A stretch of 64,000 bases of DNA from Sagittula sp. P11 (lineage in GTDB: Bacteria > Pseudomonadota > Alphaproteobacteria > Rhodobacterales > Rhodobacteraceae). The stretch's first letter is position 1, and every line of letters starts with the position of its first letter. A program made the position numbers and the translations under genes. Below, in pieces: positions 7,962 through 15,259 of the stretch. The DNA is taken from positions 4,408,501-4,472,500 of the forward strand of contig NZ_CP021913.1 in assembly GCF_002814095.1 (NCBI RefSeq), given 5' to 3'. The notes under the pieces were generated by a model that made no database searches, was not told the origin of the DNA, and saw only the letters and a list, made by a program, of their open reading frames with translations.

Positions 7962-9122
7962 ATGACCACCGCAATCGACTTCACCAAACCCGCGCGCCTG
8001 CTGAAAACGCCTCCGGGCATGTACCGCCACGACGGCGACCGCTTTCCGGGCCTCTACCTGAACGTCGGCAAGACCAAGAGCACTTGGTACATCAAGCGCA
8101 AGGTCGATGGGAAAACGAAGTCGATCAAGATCGGCGGGTTCCCGGCGATGGACGCCCTGACGGCGTTCAAGCAGGGCGACACCAAAACCGGGGTTGCCGG
8201 GAGCGACATTCAGACGGTGCGCGATGGTTGGCGCTTCTGGTGCGACACGTCGCAGGCGCAGGGCGGCATGTCCGACGCGCACCGCGAACGCATGACGCGC
8301 CAGCTTGAGATGCACGCGAAGGAGATCATGGACAGCAACGTCGCGGACGTGACCTCGGCAAACGTGCAGGCGGTCCTCAACCGCCTGATGGCCGAGGGCA
8401 AGAAGGCGACGGCGCGCGCCGTGCGGATCGGGATCGGCAACGCCTTCAACTTCGCCCCTGTGGTAAACCCGGTCGGCCAGAAGAAGACGCGCGTCGCCAA
8501 GAGCGACGAGACAGAGGCGCAATGGACGGCGGTCGCGCGGGCGCACGACCTCGATGCGGACGACTGGTCGGTGATCTGGGAGGCGATCATGGCGCGGCGG
8601 GAGCAGAACATCATTGTCGGCACGGCGGTTGCGGTCATGTTCCTGACGGGCATCCGCTCCGAGAATGTCTGCTCGCTGTCGTGGGATCAGGTCGATCTAC
8701 AGAACAAGACGATCCACCTGACCAAGATGAAAAACAAGCTCGCGCGCACGCTGCCCGTCATGGACACGGTGATCGAATTGCTCAAGGTGATCCGTCAGTC
8801 TGGCAGCGAGTGGGTGTTCCCGGCGTCGTCGGCTACGGGATACATCACTGACCCCAAGGGTACTTTCGCGACGGTGGGCGACGAGCGCGTCCGGGTTTTC
8901 CTGCCTCACGACGGGCGTCGTCATTTCATGCAGGCGTCAGCCGAGGCCTTCCTGCCCGATTATGTCGCCCACTTCCTGCGCGGCGACAAGAAGGCAGGCG
9001 AGGGCAGCGATATGCTGATGAAATACCTCAAGCGCATGGGCAATCGCCGCGCTGTCGAGGATATTGAGAAGGTGTATTTCGAGCGGATTAAGGTAGCACC
9101 TTCTTTCGAAATTGAATCTTAA
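7962..9122 (+). CDS. Tyrosine recombinase/integrase of the island
   Basis: Site-specific recombinase of 386 residues that would integrate and excise the island at tRNA-Asn. The N-terminus has the DUF4102-like arm-binding pattern (GLYLNVGKTKSTWYIKRK), followed by a SAM-like core-binding domain and the catalytic domain. Likely catalytic residues: Arg232 in TGIRSENV, a Lys in TKMKNK, His316 and Arg319 in HDGRRH, His337 in HFLRG and Tyr355 in MKYLK. The frame is open for 45 more codons upstream; the ATG at 7962 is preferred because GGAG stands 8 bases before it and the longer N-terminus overlaps the arm-site octamers and looks non-coding. It lies 160 bases from attL and reads into the element. 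Confidence 0.93.
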   Translation: MTTAIDFTKPARLLKTPPGMYRHDGDRFPGLYLNVGKTKSTWYIKRKVDGKTKSIKIGGFPAMDALTAFKQGDTKTGVAGSDIQTVRDGWRFWCDTSQAQGGMSDAHRERMTRQLEMHAKEIMDSNVADVTSANVQAVLNRLMAEGKKATARAVRIGIGNAFNFAPVVNPVGQKKTRVAKSDETEAQWTAVARAHDLDADDWSVIWEAIMARREQNIIVGTAVAVMFLTGIRSENVCSLSWDQVDLQNKTIHLTKMKNKLARTLPVMDTVIELLKVIRQSGSEWVFPASSATGYITDPKGTFATVGDERVRVFLPHDGRRHFMQASAEAFLPDYVAHFLRGDKKAGEGSDMLMKYLKRMGNRRAVEDIEKVYFERIKVAPSFEIES

Positions 9123-9304
9123 CCATTAATGCACTACGTTGCAGGTGCGCCGAAAGCCGCGTCGTGAGACGCCGCGCACTGTGATGGTGGGGCGTGACTA
9201 GGCTGATTAGCGCCGCGCTGGAAGCGGACTTGGCCGACGACCCGAACCAGCGAGCATCAACGGAGGGTCACGTCTGTTCTGGATTGGGCAGAAGGAATCC
9301 GTTG

Positions 9305-9547
9305 ATGACTGACCAACTACGCGCACTCGAGTCGCGCATTGAAGAACTCGAAATTCGGCTGAACAACCCCCGGATCATGACACCGCGCGATGTTTGCGAC
9401 TTTCTGCAAATTTCCGAGCGGTCGCTGTATGACATGAAGGAGCGCGGCGACGCGCCGCCTGCCATGTATTTCAGCCAGCGCACCGTCCGCTATGACCTTC
9501 TCGAAGTCATGGCGTGGGCGAAGCAGAAAGAAGTGGGGAACGGGTGA
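9305..9547 (+). CDS. Excisionase-like helix-turn-helix protein
   Basis: An 80-residue protein with a short N-terminal coiled coil (ALESRIEELEIRL) and a MerR/excisionase-type winged HTH: TPRDVCDFLQISERSLYDMKERGDAPP, here cited by its hallmark LxIS-xxxLYxMxxRGxxP and the final VRYDLLEVMAWAKQK. Such proteins act as directionality factors or repressors in mobile elements. The start at 9305 follows an AAGGA sequence; a longer frame upstream has no HTH relevance. It overlaps the next gene (TGATG), so the two are co-translated. Position directly after the integrase fits an excisionase role. Confidence 0.75.
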   Translation: MTDQLRALESRIEELEIRLNNPRIMTPRDVCDFLQISERSLYDMKERGDAPPAMYFSQRTVRYDLLEVMAWAKQKEVGNG

Positions 9548-10749
9548 TGGCGAACAAAGATCGAGAAACGTCGAAACTCGGACAGGGTTACGCCAAGCAA
9601 CTGCTGGCGTTCAATGTCCAGAAGCAGAAGATCGCCAACCTGTGCAATGTCGAGTTCGAGGACGACCTGTTCGACGACGCCAAGAATGACAGTTCGTGGA
9701 ATCGGGCGATCAACGGCAAGGAGGTCTGGGAAGGCCTGATCGACGCGCTAGACAACCTGCTCAACGACCAGATCAACCACCCGCGCAAATACCTGCCTGC
9801 CGATGGTCCGCCGGACGAAGGCCTGCAAGATTGGATGAAGCAGATCGCCCCCGCGCCTTGGTGGCGCGACGTGTTGCAGGTGTCCGCCTCGCAGAGCGCG
9901 TTCAACGCGTGGTTCTCGAACAGGCCAATGGGCAAGGCGAAGGTGGCCGAGGTCAAAGCCGCTGTCGATGCTTGGTGGGCGCGTCTGATGGTGGCGGTGG
10001 ACAGAGCCGAACAGGCGTCTCGCATCCGCGAGATGGCACAAGCGAAAGGATGGGGGAAAACGGCGCACAGTTTCGACTCCCATTTCTTTACGAAGGTCGT
10101 CGAGCAAGGCTTGGCCGTGGACGATGCCCGTGCCCTGTATGTCGAGATGAACATGCTGGCGTTCCGGCACACCGCTGACATTATCGACCTGTCCGATCCC
10201 CAAGACCCGCTGACGCCGATGGATGGCAGGCATGACGCGATGTACCGGGACGACTTCGCCAAGGAGTTCGACGCGATGCACAAGGCGGGGTATCCCAATG
10301 CGTTGCCGGGCGTTCCGCCTGACTTCGACCAAGACCCGTCTTATGAGGTCAAGCGATGGGGTGGCGAGGAAAACGAGGAATGCCCAAAGAACCTGAACGA
10401 GTCGCTTTACGGATTGTGGTATCGCGTTCGGCGTCAACGTTTCTGGAATGCTGAGATGCGCAAGGTCGATATGACCCACGAGATCGTCGAGGTGTCGGAC
10501 GACGGTGTAACGTGGCGTGCGGCGAACGAACGCGAGAAGCGCGGCTGGGATGCAGGGACGGAATTGTTCTTTAGGGGCATCGTTGAGGACGGTGACGGTC
10601 GCAGCCAGTACGAGCGCGAAGTCGATGATCTGCGCGCCAAGATCAAGCGGCTACGCTTCGCGACCCAGAACGCGTTCAAGCCGGAAGAGCGTGCCTCGGC
10701 GCAGGCAGAGTTGACCGACGCCGAGAAACGCCTAAGCGCGCTGCGCTAG
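9547..10749 (+). CDS. Unrecognised island protein, 400 residues
   Basis: Function not recognised. The protein is hydrophilic and globular without membrane segments or signal peptide. It has tryptophan-rich stretches in the middle (APAPWWRDVLQ, AWFSNRP, DAWWARLM) and ends in a predicted coiled coil (REVDDLRAKIKRLRF to ELTDAEKRLSALR). It is translated from an ATG that overlaps the HTH gene's stop (TGATG), so it belongs to the int-xis side of the island and may act in element replication or regulation, but no nucleotide-binding or polymerase motif was seen. A start 33 bases upstream is possible. Its 3' end runs tail to tail into a small minus-strand gene, sharing 4 bases. Confidence 0.7.
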   Translation: MANKDRETSKLGQGYAKQLLAFNVQKQKIANLCNVEFEDDLFDDAKNDSSWNRAINGKEVWEGLIDALDNLLNDQINHPRKYLPADGPPDEGLQDWMKQIAPAPWWRDVLQVSASQSAFNAWFSNRPMGKAKVAEVKAAVDAWWARLMVAVDRAEQASRIREMAQAKGWGKTAHSFDSHFFTKVVEQGLAVDDARALYVEMNMLAFRHTADIIDLSDPQDPLTPMDGRHDAMYRDDFAKEFDAMHKAGYPNALPGVPPDFDQDPSYEVKRWGGEENEECPKNLNESLYGLWYRVRRQRFWNAEMRKVDMTHEIVEVSDDGVTWRAANEREKRGWDAGTELFFRGIVEDGDGRSQYEREVDDLRAKIKRLRFATQNAFKPEERASAQAELTDAEKRLSALR

Positions 10750-10919
10750 GACGGGAACAGTTCGTCCAGGATTTGGCGGCGCGTCGCGTCGTCCACACGG
10801 TCCCGCAGCCACTGAGAGCAGGTTGCGGGATCGTTCAGTGCGTTCGCGCGGGCGAGGCGGTTGATAAGGCGCAGGGGTATGTTCGGCAGCTTGGAGGCCT
10901 CCAAGGGGTTAAGCCGCAA
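10746..10919 (-). CDS. Small unrecognised ORF (57 residues, TTG start)
   Basis: An open frame for a basic, leucine-rich peptide (contains ASKLPNIPLRLINRL and ends RRQILDELFPS). The only start is a TTG at 10919, inside the end of the preceding 46-codon gene, so expression would depend on coupling. Three tightly packed minus-strand frames (this, 10909-11049 and 11042-11251) with overlapping ends support a small operon. No family recognised. The stop overlaps the convergent gene's stop. Confidence 0.4.
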   Translation of the reverse strand: MRLNPLEASKLPNIPLRLINRLARANALNDPATCSQWLRDRVDDATRRQILDELFPS

Positions 10920-11049
10920 GCGAGGCGTCGGGGAGCGAAGCCAGGATGGTATCGCGCTCGCGGCGCGTCGTCAGGGGGATGAGCCAGCGGCGGATAGTGT
11001 CGAGGTCGATGCCTTCGGCGTAGAGTCGCTGTGCGTGGGATTTAGCCAT
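10909..11049 (-). CDS. Small unrecognised protein (46 residues)
   Basis: Begins MAKSHAQRLYAEGIDLD and ends LASLPDASLAA. The pattern QRLYAEGIDLDTIRRWL resembles a short helix-turn-helix, but this is too short to assign. The ATG overlaps the stop of the upstream 69-residue gene (ATGGCTAA arrangement), the usual sign of translational coupling. Too short for many gene finders. Confidence 0.5.
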   Translation of the reverse strand: MAKSHAQRLYAEGIDLDTIRRWLIPLTTRRERDTILASLPDASLAA

Positions 11050-11251
11050 GGGTCGGGTCCTTTCGGCTTTTGAGTTCGATTAGGCCTTGGTCGAGCAAGG
11101 CTTTTATCAGGCATTTCGCGCCAGCCGAGATGGCTGGGCATTCGAGCAACCAAGATTGCATCGCGTCGGAAGATGTATGCGCGCCGTCCTCAATCAGGCG
11201 GGCTACGACCTTCTGTCCGTAAGGCGTCCCTTTGGGGTTTCTGCGTCGCAT
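11042..11251 (-). CDS. Small unrecognised protein (69 residues)
   Basis: A basic N-terminus (MRRRNPKGTPYGQK) is followed by a helical segment resembling a small winged HTH (VVARLIEDGAHTSSD, then LIKALLDQGLIELKSR), suggesting a DNA-binding regulator; this is a weak call. The start at 11251 has GGAG 9 bases upstream. It leads the minus-strand trio and lies 75 bases downstream of an ATAACTCAGTT motif shared with the DUF3489-like gene's promoter region. Confidence 0.55.
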   Translation of the reverse strand: MRRRNPKGTPYGQKVVARLIEDGAHTSSDAMQSWLLECPAISAGAKCLIKALLDQGLIELKSRKDPTHG

Positions 11252-11321
11252 TGGCGATCTCCGTTGCTTCGGACAGGATTGTATCGCCCGAGGCGGGGTC
11301 GGTTCGACCACGGATCAAGGT

Positions 11322-11338
11322 GGGAATAACTCAGTTGT
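11322..11338. promoter_or_regulatory. Candidate operator (ATAACTcAGTTgT), copy 1
   Basis: GGGA-ATAACTCAGTTGT lies 75 bases upstream of the minus-strand small-gene operon. It matches 14 of 17 bases of GGGT-ATAACTGAGTTAT at 18192-18208 upstream of another minus-strand island gene. The second copy is a perfect palindrome, so both look like sites for one dimeric island regulator. Inference from repetition and position. Confidence 0.4.
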
Positions 11339-11368
11339 AGGTCTCAGGTCAGAATGCCTGCGGATATC

Positions 11369-11468
11369 GTGCGCGCATGTATGTGCAACAAAAAATGATG
11401 ATGAGATTTTCCGAATTGAACCCAAGAATCTCATCATCATTATTTCATGCACACATACGCGCGTGCGC
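11369..11468. repeat. Large imperfect inverted repeat (arms about 40 bp)
   Basis: The arms are 11369-11408 and 11427-11468, separated by an 18-base loop. The inner 15 bp are perfect (AATGATGATGAGATT against its complement) and the outer part pairs GCGC...GTATGTG...CA with few mismatches. It is far longer than a terminator and lacks a U-tract. It sits in a gene-free stretch between divergent small genes. It could be a replication or packaging site, a cruciform, or a structured RNA. Confidence 0.75.
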
Positions 11469-11562
11469 TATGCTGGCGCAGGGCGTGCCGTCTTGGGCAT
11501 TCAATCTCCCCGGGAAATTTCCGACCGCTTCCTGCGAGCGAGTCGCAACTGAACGGACCTAA

Positions 11563-11622
11563 ATCTGACCGATTGATTCCTAATCAAGCGTCACAGGCGT
11601 TTTACCACTGTAATACCAAGCG
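11563..11622 (-). other. tRNA-like fragment, possible attachment-site remnant
   Basis: On the minus strand the stretch reads like a decayed tRNA: a D-arm-like ACAGTGGTAAAACGC, an anticodon-arm-like CTTGATTAGGAATCAATCGGTC and a poor T arm. GACCGATTGATT differs at one base from GACCAATTGATT in the tRNA-Asn core, and ACCAAGcGGTTGAT nearly repeats ACCAAGtGGTTGAT beside the right core. It does not make a good cloverleaf. Interpreted as an old attachment site, with low certainty. Confidence 0.25.
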
Positions 11623-11645
11623 GTTGATCTGCTGACCTTCGATTT

Positions 11646-11665
11646 TTGCAACGCGTCTTGCAACG
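11646..11665. promoter_or_regulatory. Inverted pair of integrase arm-type octamers, mid-island
   Basis: Two TTGCAACG octamers at 11646-11653 and 11658-11665, the reverse complement of the CGTTGCAA pairs found at both island ends and with similar spacing (12 versus 10 and 11). Their presence in the middle suggests a second set of element-end sequences. Confidence 0.45.
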
Positions 11666-11689
11666 TGGGCGAATACCCTACCCAAAAGG

Positions 11690-11902
11690 TCACTGAAAAT
11701 CGGGCAGATCGGGCGCGCTGTAGCACATGCGGGCGACGTGAACCGCCGACACCGTGTCAGAGACGCGATCTGCTGAGGCACAGGCGGTCGTGTTGGTCAA
11801 ATCCGAGTGAGTGTGCCCGACGACGGCAGACGCCCGTCTCTGTGGCGCTGCTGCGGTGCGCGCGGCCAGCACCTGAAACTGCCCCGACTCCATCTCATTC
11901 AT
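11690..11902 (-). pseudogene. Possible C-terminal remnant of a second tyrosine recombinase
   Basis: A 70-codon frame contains VVGHTHSDLTNTT followed by ADRVSDTVSA. This follows the order in the C-terminal end of many phage integrases (xxGHTQxxTTxxYAHL, then ADRVSxTI). The tyrosine position is lost and no upstream catalytic domain was found, so the piece is non-functional. It reads toward the inverted arm octamers and the tRNA-like fragment, as an integrase at its own attachment end would. Call rests on short similarity. Confidence 0.4.
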
Positions 11903-12028
11903 CGGAACATCCGCCGAACGGAAGTTGATACGACGATTGCTGTCGAACCCTGCGATGAACCCGCGCGCCCGAGGTGGTTCGGAAGTTCCTTTGCGCCTCG
12001 GGTGCGCACATCACCGAAAGGAACCCCC

Positions 12029-12316
12029 ATGCAGATCACCGCCATACTCGACGACGGCACGGCAACCCTGACCCTCACCACGTTGTCGAGCACATCGCGC
12101 CTCGACGTGAAAGGCGGGCGGCTGCTGGCCGACGACCTCGAACGTTTCGTGACTGACCCCGACGCCCCCGCCGTCAACCGCGACTACCGCGTCGTGCCCA
12201 ACGACACGGGCGTTGCCGTCCACACCCAGCACGGCGGGTTCTCGATCCCGTGGCGGCACATCATGACGGCGGTCAACGGGCTGCGGGCATCACCGACTGG
12301 CGATCCCTCCCGCTGA
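12029..12316 (+). CDS. Unrecognised island protein (95 residues)
   Basis: Begins MQITAILDDGTATLTLTTLSS and looks like a small beta-rich protein; it ends with VNGLRASPTGDPSR. The start at 12029 has GAAAGGAA upstream; the longer open frame upstream has no ribosome-binding site. It leads a run of plus-strand genes toward the terminase module and overlaps the next frame. No family recognised. Likely early or regulatory phage-type gene by position only. Confidence 0.6.
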   Translation: MQITAILDDGTATLTLTTLSSTSRLDVKGGRLLADDLERFVTDPDAPAVNRDYRVVPNDTGVAVHTQHGGFSIPWRHIMTAVNGLRASPTGDPSR

Positions 12317-12519
12317 CCCAGCGCGCCCTTGCCGACGACAACCTGCCCACGCGCGGGGTGTTCAAGCTGGGCGACGACCTGACCCTGCGCGTCGTCTACG
12401 TCGTCTGGTTCAAGGAGCCTGAAGCATGGCAGCGCATCGCAGCCGAGCGGATCGTCTTCGCCGCCCATGTGCGCCACGTCATGCCCGGAACGACCTATCC
12501 GGGGTGCCCGTGGGCATGA
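12250..12519 (+). CDS. Unrecognised island protein (89 residues, GTG start uncertain)
   Basis: Open frame overlapping the previous gene by 67 bases and ending in ATGA with the next. The convincing part starts at about ITDWRSLPLTQRALADDNL and continues TLRVVYVVWFKEPEAWQRIAAERI, a plausible soluble fold. Because the GTG at 12250 lies deep inside the upstream gene, the true start may be an unusual codon nearer 12290. Codon use matches its neighbours. No family recognised. Confidence 0.5.
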   Translation: MAAHHDGGQRAAGITDWRSLPLTQRALADDNLPTRGVFKLGDDLTLRVVYVVWFKEPEAWQRIAAERIVFAAHVRHVMPGTTYPGCPWA

Positions 12520-12926
12520 TCGATGGCGATGCCCCACAGACGCCAGAGCAGGCCCTTGTGACGGCGATCCTGATGCAGGCCTACCGCGACCTGTTTCTGA
12601 CCGTCCGCAACGAGAGCAACGCGTCCTTCACGACGCGCGCGGATCAGGATCAAGCCATCTCCTTCCTGACCGACCGCGCGGGATCACTGGCACAACACCG
12701 CAACGCCCTCTGCGCCCTGATCGGCTGGGACGGCGACCTGTTCGCCGCCCGCGTCCGCGCGATGATGGAGGGCGCACCGTTCCCCCATCCATCCCCTGAC
12801 CCCAAACCCGCCGCACGGAAACGCCACGCCGAAGCCGTCGAACTTCTCCGGGAGCGTTGGCAGCACCTTAAATCGCCCCGCAAAAGATCTCCTTTTCCGG
12901 TCGGCGATCTGATGGCTGCCGAATAA
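12516..12926 (+). CDS. Unrecognised island protein (136 residues)
   Basis: The N-terminal half is helical (ALVTAILMQAYRDLFLTV) and the middle has the pattern SLAQHRNALCALIGWDGDLFAARVRAMM, which resembles small phage proteins that carry an LC-x-x-x-GWD/GID helix-turn; no name can be given. The tail is proline- and lysine-rich. The start overlaps the upstream stop (ATGA). Probably co-transcribed with the preceding two genes. Confidence 0.65.
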   Translation: MIDGDAPQTPEQALVTAILMQAYRDLFLTVRNESNASFTTRADQDQAISFLTDRAGSLAQHRNALCALIGWDGDLFAARVRAMMEGAPFPHPSPDPKPAARKRHAEAVELLRERWQHLKSPRKRSPFPVGDLMAAE

Positions 12927-12962
12927 ATTCATCTCGTGAGCGCATCGGTGCGTCGCTTCATT

Positions 12963-13021
12963 CTGTCCAATCCAGATTGAGCGCGGCGAACCCCGACTTC
13001 GTCGCGCTCAGTTTTGGACAG
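12963..13021 (+). promoter_or_regulatory. Nested stem-loop in the leader before the packaging genes
   Basis: Two perfect nested arms: CTGTCCAA (12963-12970) pairs with TTGGACAG (13014-13021) and, inside, TGAGCGCG (12978-12985) pairs with CGCGCTCA (13003-13010). The outer arm ends 13 bases before the next start codon, covering the region just ahead of its ribosome-binding site (AGGAG). It could be a leader RNA regulating translation, or a protein-binding site. Confidence 0.5.
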
Positions 13022-13034
13022 ATAGGAGCATCCC

Positions 13035-13667
13035 ATGCCCGACGATACGACAGCCGCGCTGCAAGCACTGATACAGCAAGTCACGAAGTTGACCGAAACG
13101 GTCACCGAACAATCGAAGCGCCTCGACTCCCTGCACGATTTCAACTCCCGCGTTCTGGACGAGAAGAAGGACATGCAGCGCCAGCTCGACGCGGCCAAGA
13201 AGAAATCAATCGTGGACATCGTTGCGGAAGAAACGCAGGAGCGGAAAATGCGCGCGGCGGGCCTCGAAAAGGATGCCTATGGCAACTGGTATCCCAAGGG
13301 CATCCGACCGAAGCACGCGATCACACGCGAAGATGCCCGCGACCCTCGCAAATACGCGGCGGCGAAGGAGGCGGCGGCGAAAGATGGCGTGACTGTCACC
13401 GTGATCGACGGCGACGTTGATCCCACGATCCGCAACACGGGCAAGCGCGAAGTGATCCAGTCGAAGACCTTCACCTTCGACGACGACCACGAGCGCGTCC
13501 GCTGGGTTCGCGCCGACATGGAGACGGGCAAAGGTATCGTGCAACGCCGGATGCGCGCCGAGCAGGACGGCTACACCATCAAGACCTTCCACACGCTCGA
13601 CGACCTGCCGCAGCACGCCCGCACGAAGTTCGAGTTGATGGAACGCGCGGCGAACGCGGAATCCTGA
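13035..13667 (+). CDS. Unrecognised protein upstream of the small terminase (210 residues)
   Basis: Residues 1-60 form a coiled coil (LIQQVTKLTETVTEQSKRL, then DEKKDMQRQLDAAKKK). The middle contains a GLEKDAYGNWYPKGI segment and the C-terminal half is charged. No enzymatic motif. It starts with an ATG after AGGAG and a nested hairpin, and its stop overlaps the small-terminase start (TGATG). Genes in this position in phages are often small structural or packaging accessories, but nothing in the sequence proves that. Confidence 0.65.
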   Translation: MPDDTTAALQALIQQVTKLTETVTEQSKRLDSLHDFNSRVLDEKKDMQRQLDAAKKKSIVDIVAEETQERKMRAAGLEKDAYGNWYPKGIRPKHAITREDARDPRKYAAAKEAAAKDGVTVTVIDGDVDPTIRNTGKREVIQSKTFTFDDDHERVRWVRADMETGKGIVQRRMRAEQDGYTIKTFHTLDDLPQHARTKFELMERAANAES

Positions 13668-14242
13668 TGGCACAGGGCGGGAACAAGAACAGCGGGCGGC
13701 GCGCGGCAATCGACATGCGCCCGGACAAGGGCGAGATCATCCGCGACATTGTTCTGCGCCGTCGCACCTTGTCCGAGATCGCACGCCGCATCGGCGTCCA
13801 CACGGACACCGTGCGTCGCTACAAGGATGAAAAGATCACCGAGGAAATGCGGCGCTCGATCCTGGCCGAAAACCGGATCGACGCGATCAAGGCGGATACG
13901 GAGGTGATCAACCAAGACCGCATGGACGTTGCCATGACCTACGAGTCTCTGGCGCGTCGGGTGGAGAAGCTGATTACGCAGGCAGAGGAAGACGACAACC
14001 CTGCTTTCGCGCTCTCTGCGATGGAGGGCCTGCGCAAGGTGCTGCGCGACATTGCCACCATGCAGGGCAAACTCGCAACCAATCTGACCGTCAACGTATC
14101 GCTGGCCGAAAGCAAGGAGTGGGTGACGCTTCGGACCATCTTGCAGGAAGTGTGCGACGAGGTGCCCGAGGCCCGCGAACCGCTGCTGCGCCGGATGCGT
14201 CACCATGTGCTGTCAGTCACGAAGGAGGACAGCGTGCTATGA
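13667..14242 (+). CDS. Small terminase subunit-like protein
   Basis: A 191-residue protein with a clear HTH (LSEIARRIGVHTDTVRRYKDE, residues about 38-58), a long central helix (IDAIKADTEVINQDRMDVAM) and a C-terminal helical region. This is the usual layout of TerS: DNA-binding HTH, oligomerisation helices, C-terminal contact with TerL. It lies directly upstream of the large-terminase genes and overlaps both neighbours by a few bases, which supports the role. Family identity is by architecture and context, not a diagnostic motif. Confidence 0.65.
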   Translation: MAQGGNKNSGRRAAIDMRPDKGEIIRDIVLRRRTLSEIARRIGVHTDTVRRYKDEKITEEMRRSILAENRIDAIKADTEVINQDRMDVAMTYESLARRVEKLITQAEEDDNPAFALSAMEGLRKVLRDIATMQGKLATNLTVNVSLAESKEWVTLRTILQEVCDEVPEAREPLLRRMRHHVLSVTKEDSVL

Positions 14243-14481
14243 CCCATCGCGTGTTTGAGGGTTGGCATTCTTTCGGGCGTCGCCTTGTCGCATCGGAGAG
14301 GGCGGGCAATCCCGACTGGCTGCGCCTGCCGCATTGTCGGAGCGCCATGCTGGCCGAGGGCGGCAAACTGTTCTTCACGGGCAACGCGTGTAAACGCGGA
14401 CACATCGCGCCGCGCAACGAGCATGGCGACTGCACCCGCTGCCACGCGATGCGCCTAGCGGAGCGTCGCGATGCCGTTTGA
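14239..14481 (+). CDS. Small zinc-binding protein of phage HNH-associated type
   Basis: An 80-residue protein with FFTGNACKRGHIAPRNEHGDCTRCHA. This matches the phage motif FTGxPCKRGHxxPRxxxxxxCxxC that precedes HNH nuclease domains or stands alone; four Cys/His ligands could bind one zinc. No HNH catalytic domain follows, so it is a stand-alone zinc finger here. The start overlaps the TerS stop (ATGA) and its end overlaps the TerL ATPase gene. Many phages place an HNH protein beside terminase genes, where it assists packaging cleavage. Confidence 0.7.
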   Translation: MTHRVFEGWHSFGRRLVASERAGNPDWLRLPHCRSAMLAEGGKLFFTGNACKRGHIAPRNEHGDCTRCHAMRLAERRDAV

Positions 14482-15259
14482 CGCTTTCCATGACTGGTGC
14501 AGCCTCGTCGAGCGCGACCTCGATCCCGGCGCGGAAATGCTTCACTTCCTGCGGCAGGAGGTGCCGGGCGCGACCAGCGTCGATCCTTGGCAGGTCGAGG
14601 CGATCACGTCGGACGCGCAGACGGTCGCGCTGCTGGTCTGCCGTCAGGCAGGCAAGTCTTGCGTCCTCGCGACGCGTGGCGTCCGCGAGTTGAAGAACGG
14701 CGGCACGACGATCTGCCTTGCCCCTGCGGAACGCCAGACGCGCGAGATCACCCGCAAGGTGCAACACTACCTGCGTGCGACCGACCTTGTGGTCGAGCGG
14801 GCGACGCAAACGGAGATCGAGTGTTCCAACGGCGGGCGGTTTATCGCCGTGCCTGCGTCGGGCGCGACGATCCGGGGTTATACAGCCGACCTGCTGCTGG
14901 TGGACGAGATGGCATATCTCCCCGGCGCGAACGGGGGCGAGGATGTCGTGGTCGCGCTGCTGCCGATGCTCAAGGACAACGGGCAAACCTTCTACGCTTC
15001 GACACCTGCCGGGAAGAACAACCTGTTTGCCAGCCTGTTCCTCGAACCGAAAGACAACGTGCACCGGATCAAGGTGCCCGGAACGTCGATCCCGCGCCTT
15101 GCGTCGCGCGTCGAACGCCTGCGGTCGCAACTTTCGGCAACGCGATTCCGGCAGGAGGTCATGTGCGAGTTTCTGAGCGACGGCCTGTCCTATTTCGACC
15201 TCGCGACCATCGAGAACGCGACCAGCACAACGGAGGGCGCGGTATGCCCAAGGATTTGA
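14471..15259 (+). CDS. Large terminase, ATPase domain only
   Basis: The DNA-packaging motor ATPase as a separate 262-residue protein. Walker A-like CRQAGKS at residues 57-63, Walker B LLLVDEMAY with Asp145-Glu146, and the C-motif region in TFYASTPAGKNN. In ordinary TerL the RNase H-like nuclease follows in the same chain; here this frame stops at 15259, while the nuclease is encoded in another frame from 15244. The two overlap by 16 bases. The split could be natural, with two subunits re-assembling, or a frameshift in a decayed gene. Confidence 0.9.
   Translation: MPFDAFHDWCSLVERDLDPGAEMLHFLRQEVPGATSVDPWQVEAITSDAQTVALLVCRQAGKSCVLATRGVRELKNGGTTICLAPAERQTREITRKVQHYLRATDLVVERATQTEIECSNGGRFIAVPASGATIRGYTADLLLVDEMAYLPGANGGEDVVVALLPMLKDNGQTFYASTPAGKNNLFASLFLEPKDNVHRIKVPGTSIPRLASRVERLRSQLSATRFRQEVMCEFLSDGLSYFDLATIENATSTTEGAVCPRI

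Noticed and set aside
11369-11468. CRISPR array
   Set aside because: There is a single inverted repeat, not regularly spaced direct repeats with spacers; no cas genes in the window.
11563-11622. Functional tRNA with anticodon AGG
   Set aside because: The T arm does not pair and acceptor halves do not match, so no cloverleaf forms.
11690-11902. Intact small integrase gene
   Set aside because: Only a C-terminal-like fragment without catalytic residues; listed as a possible remnant instead.
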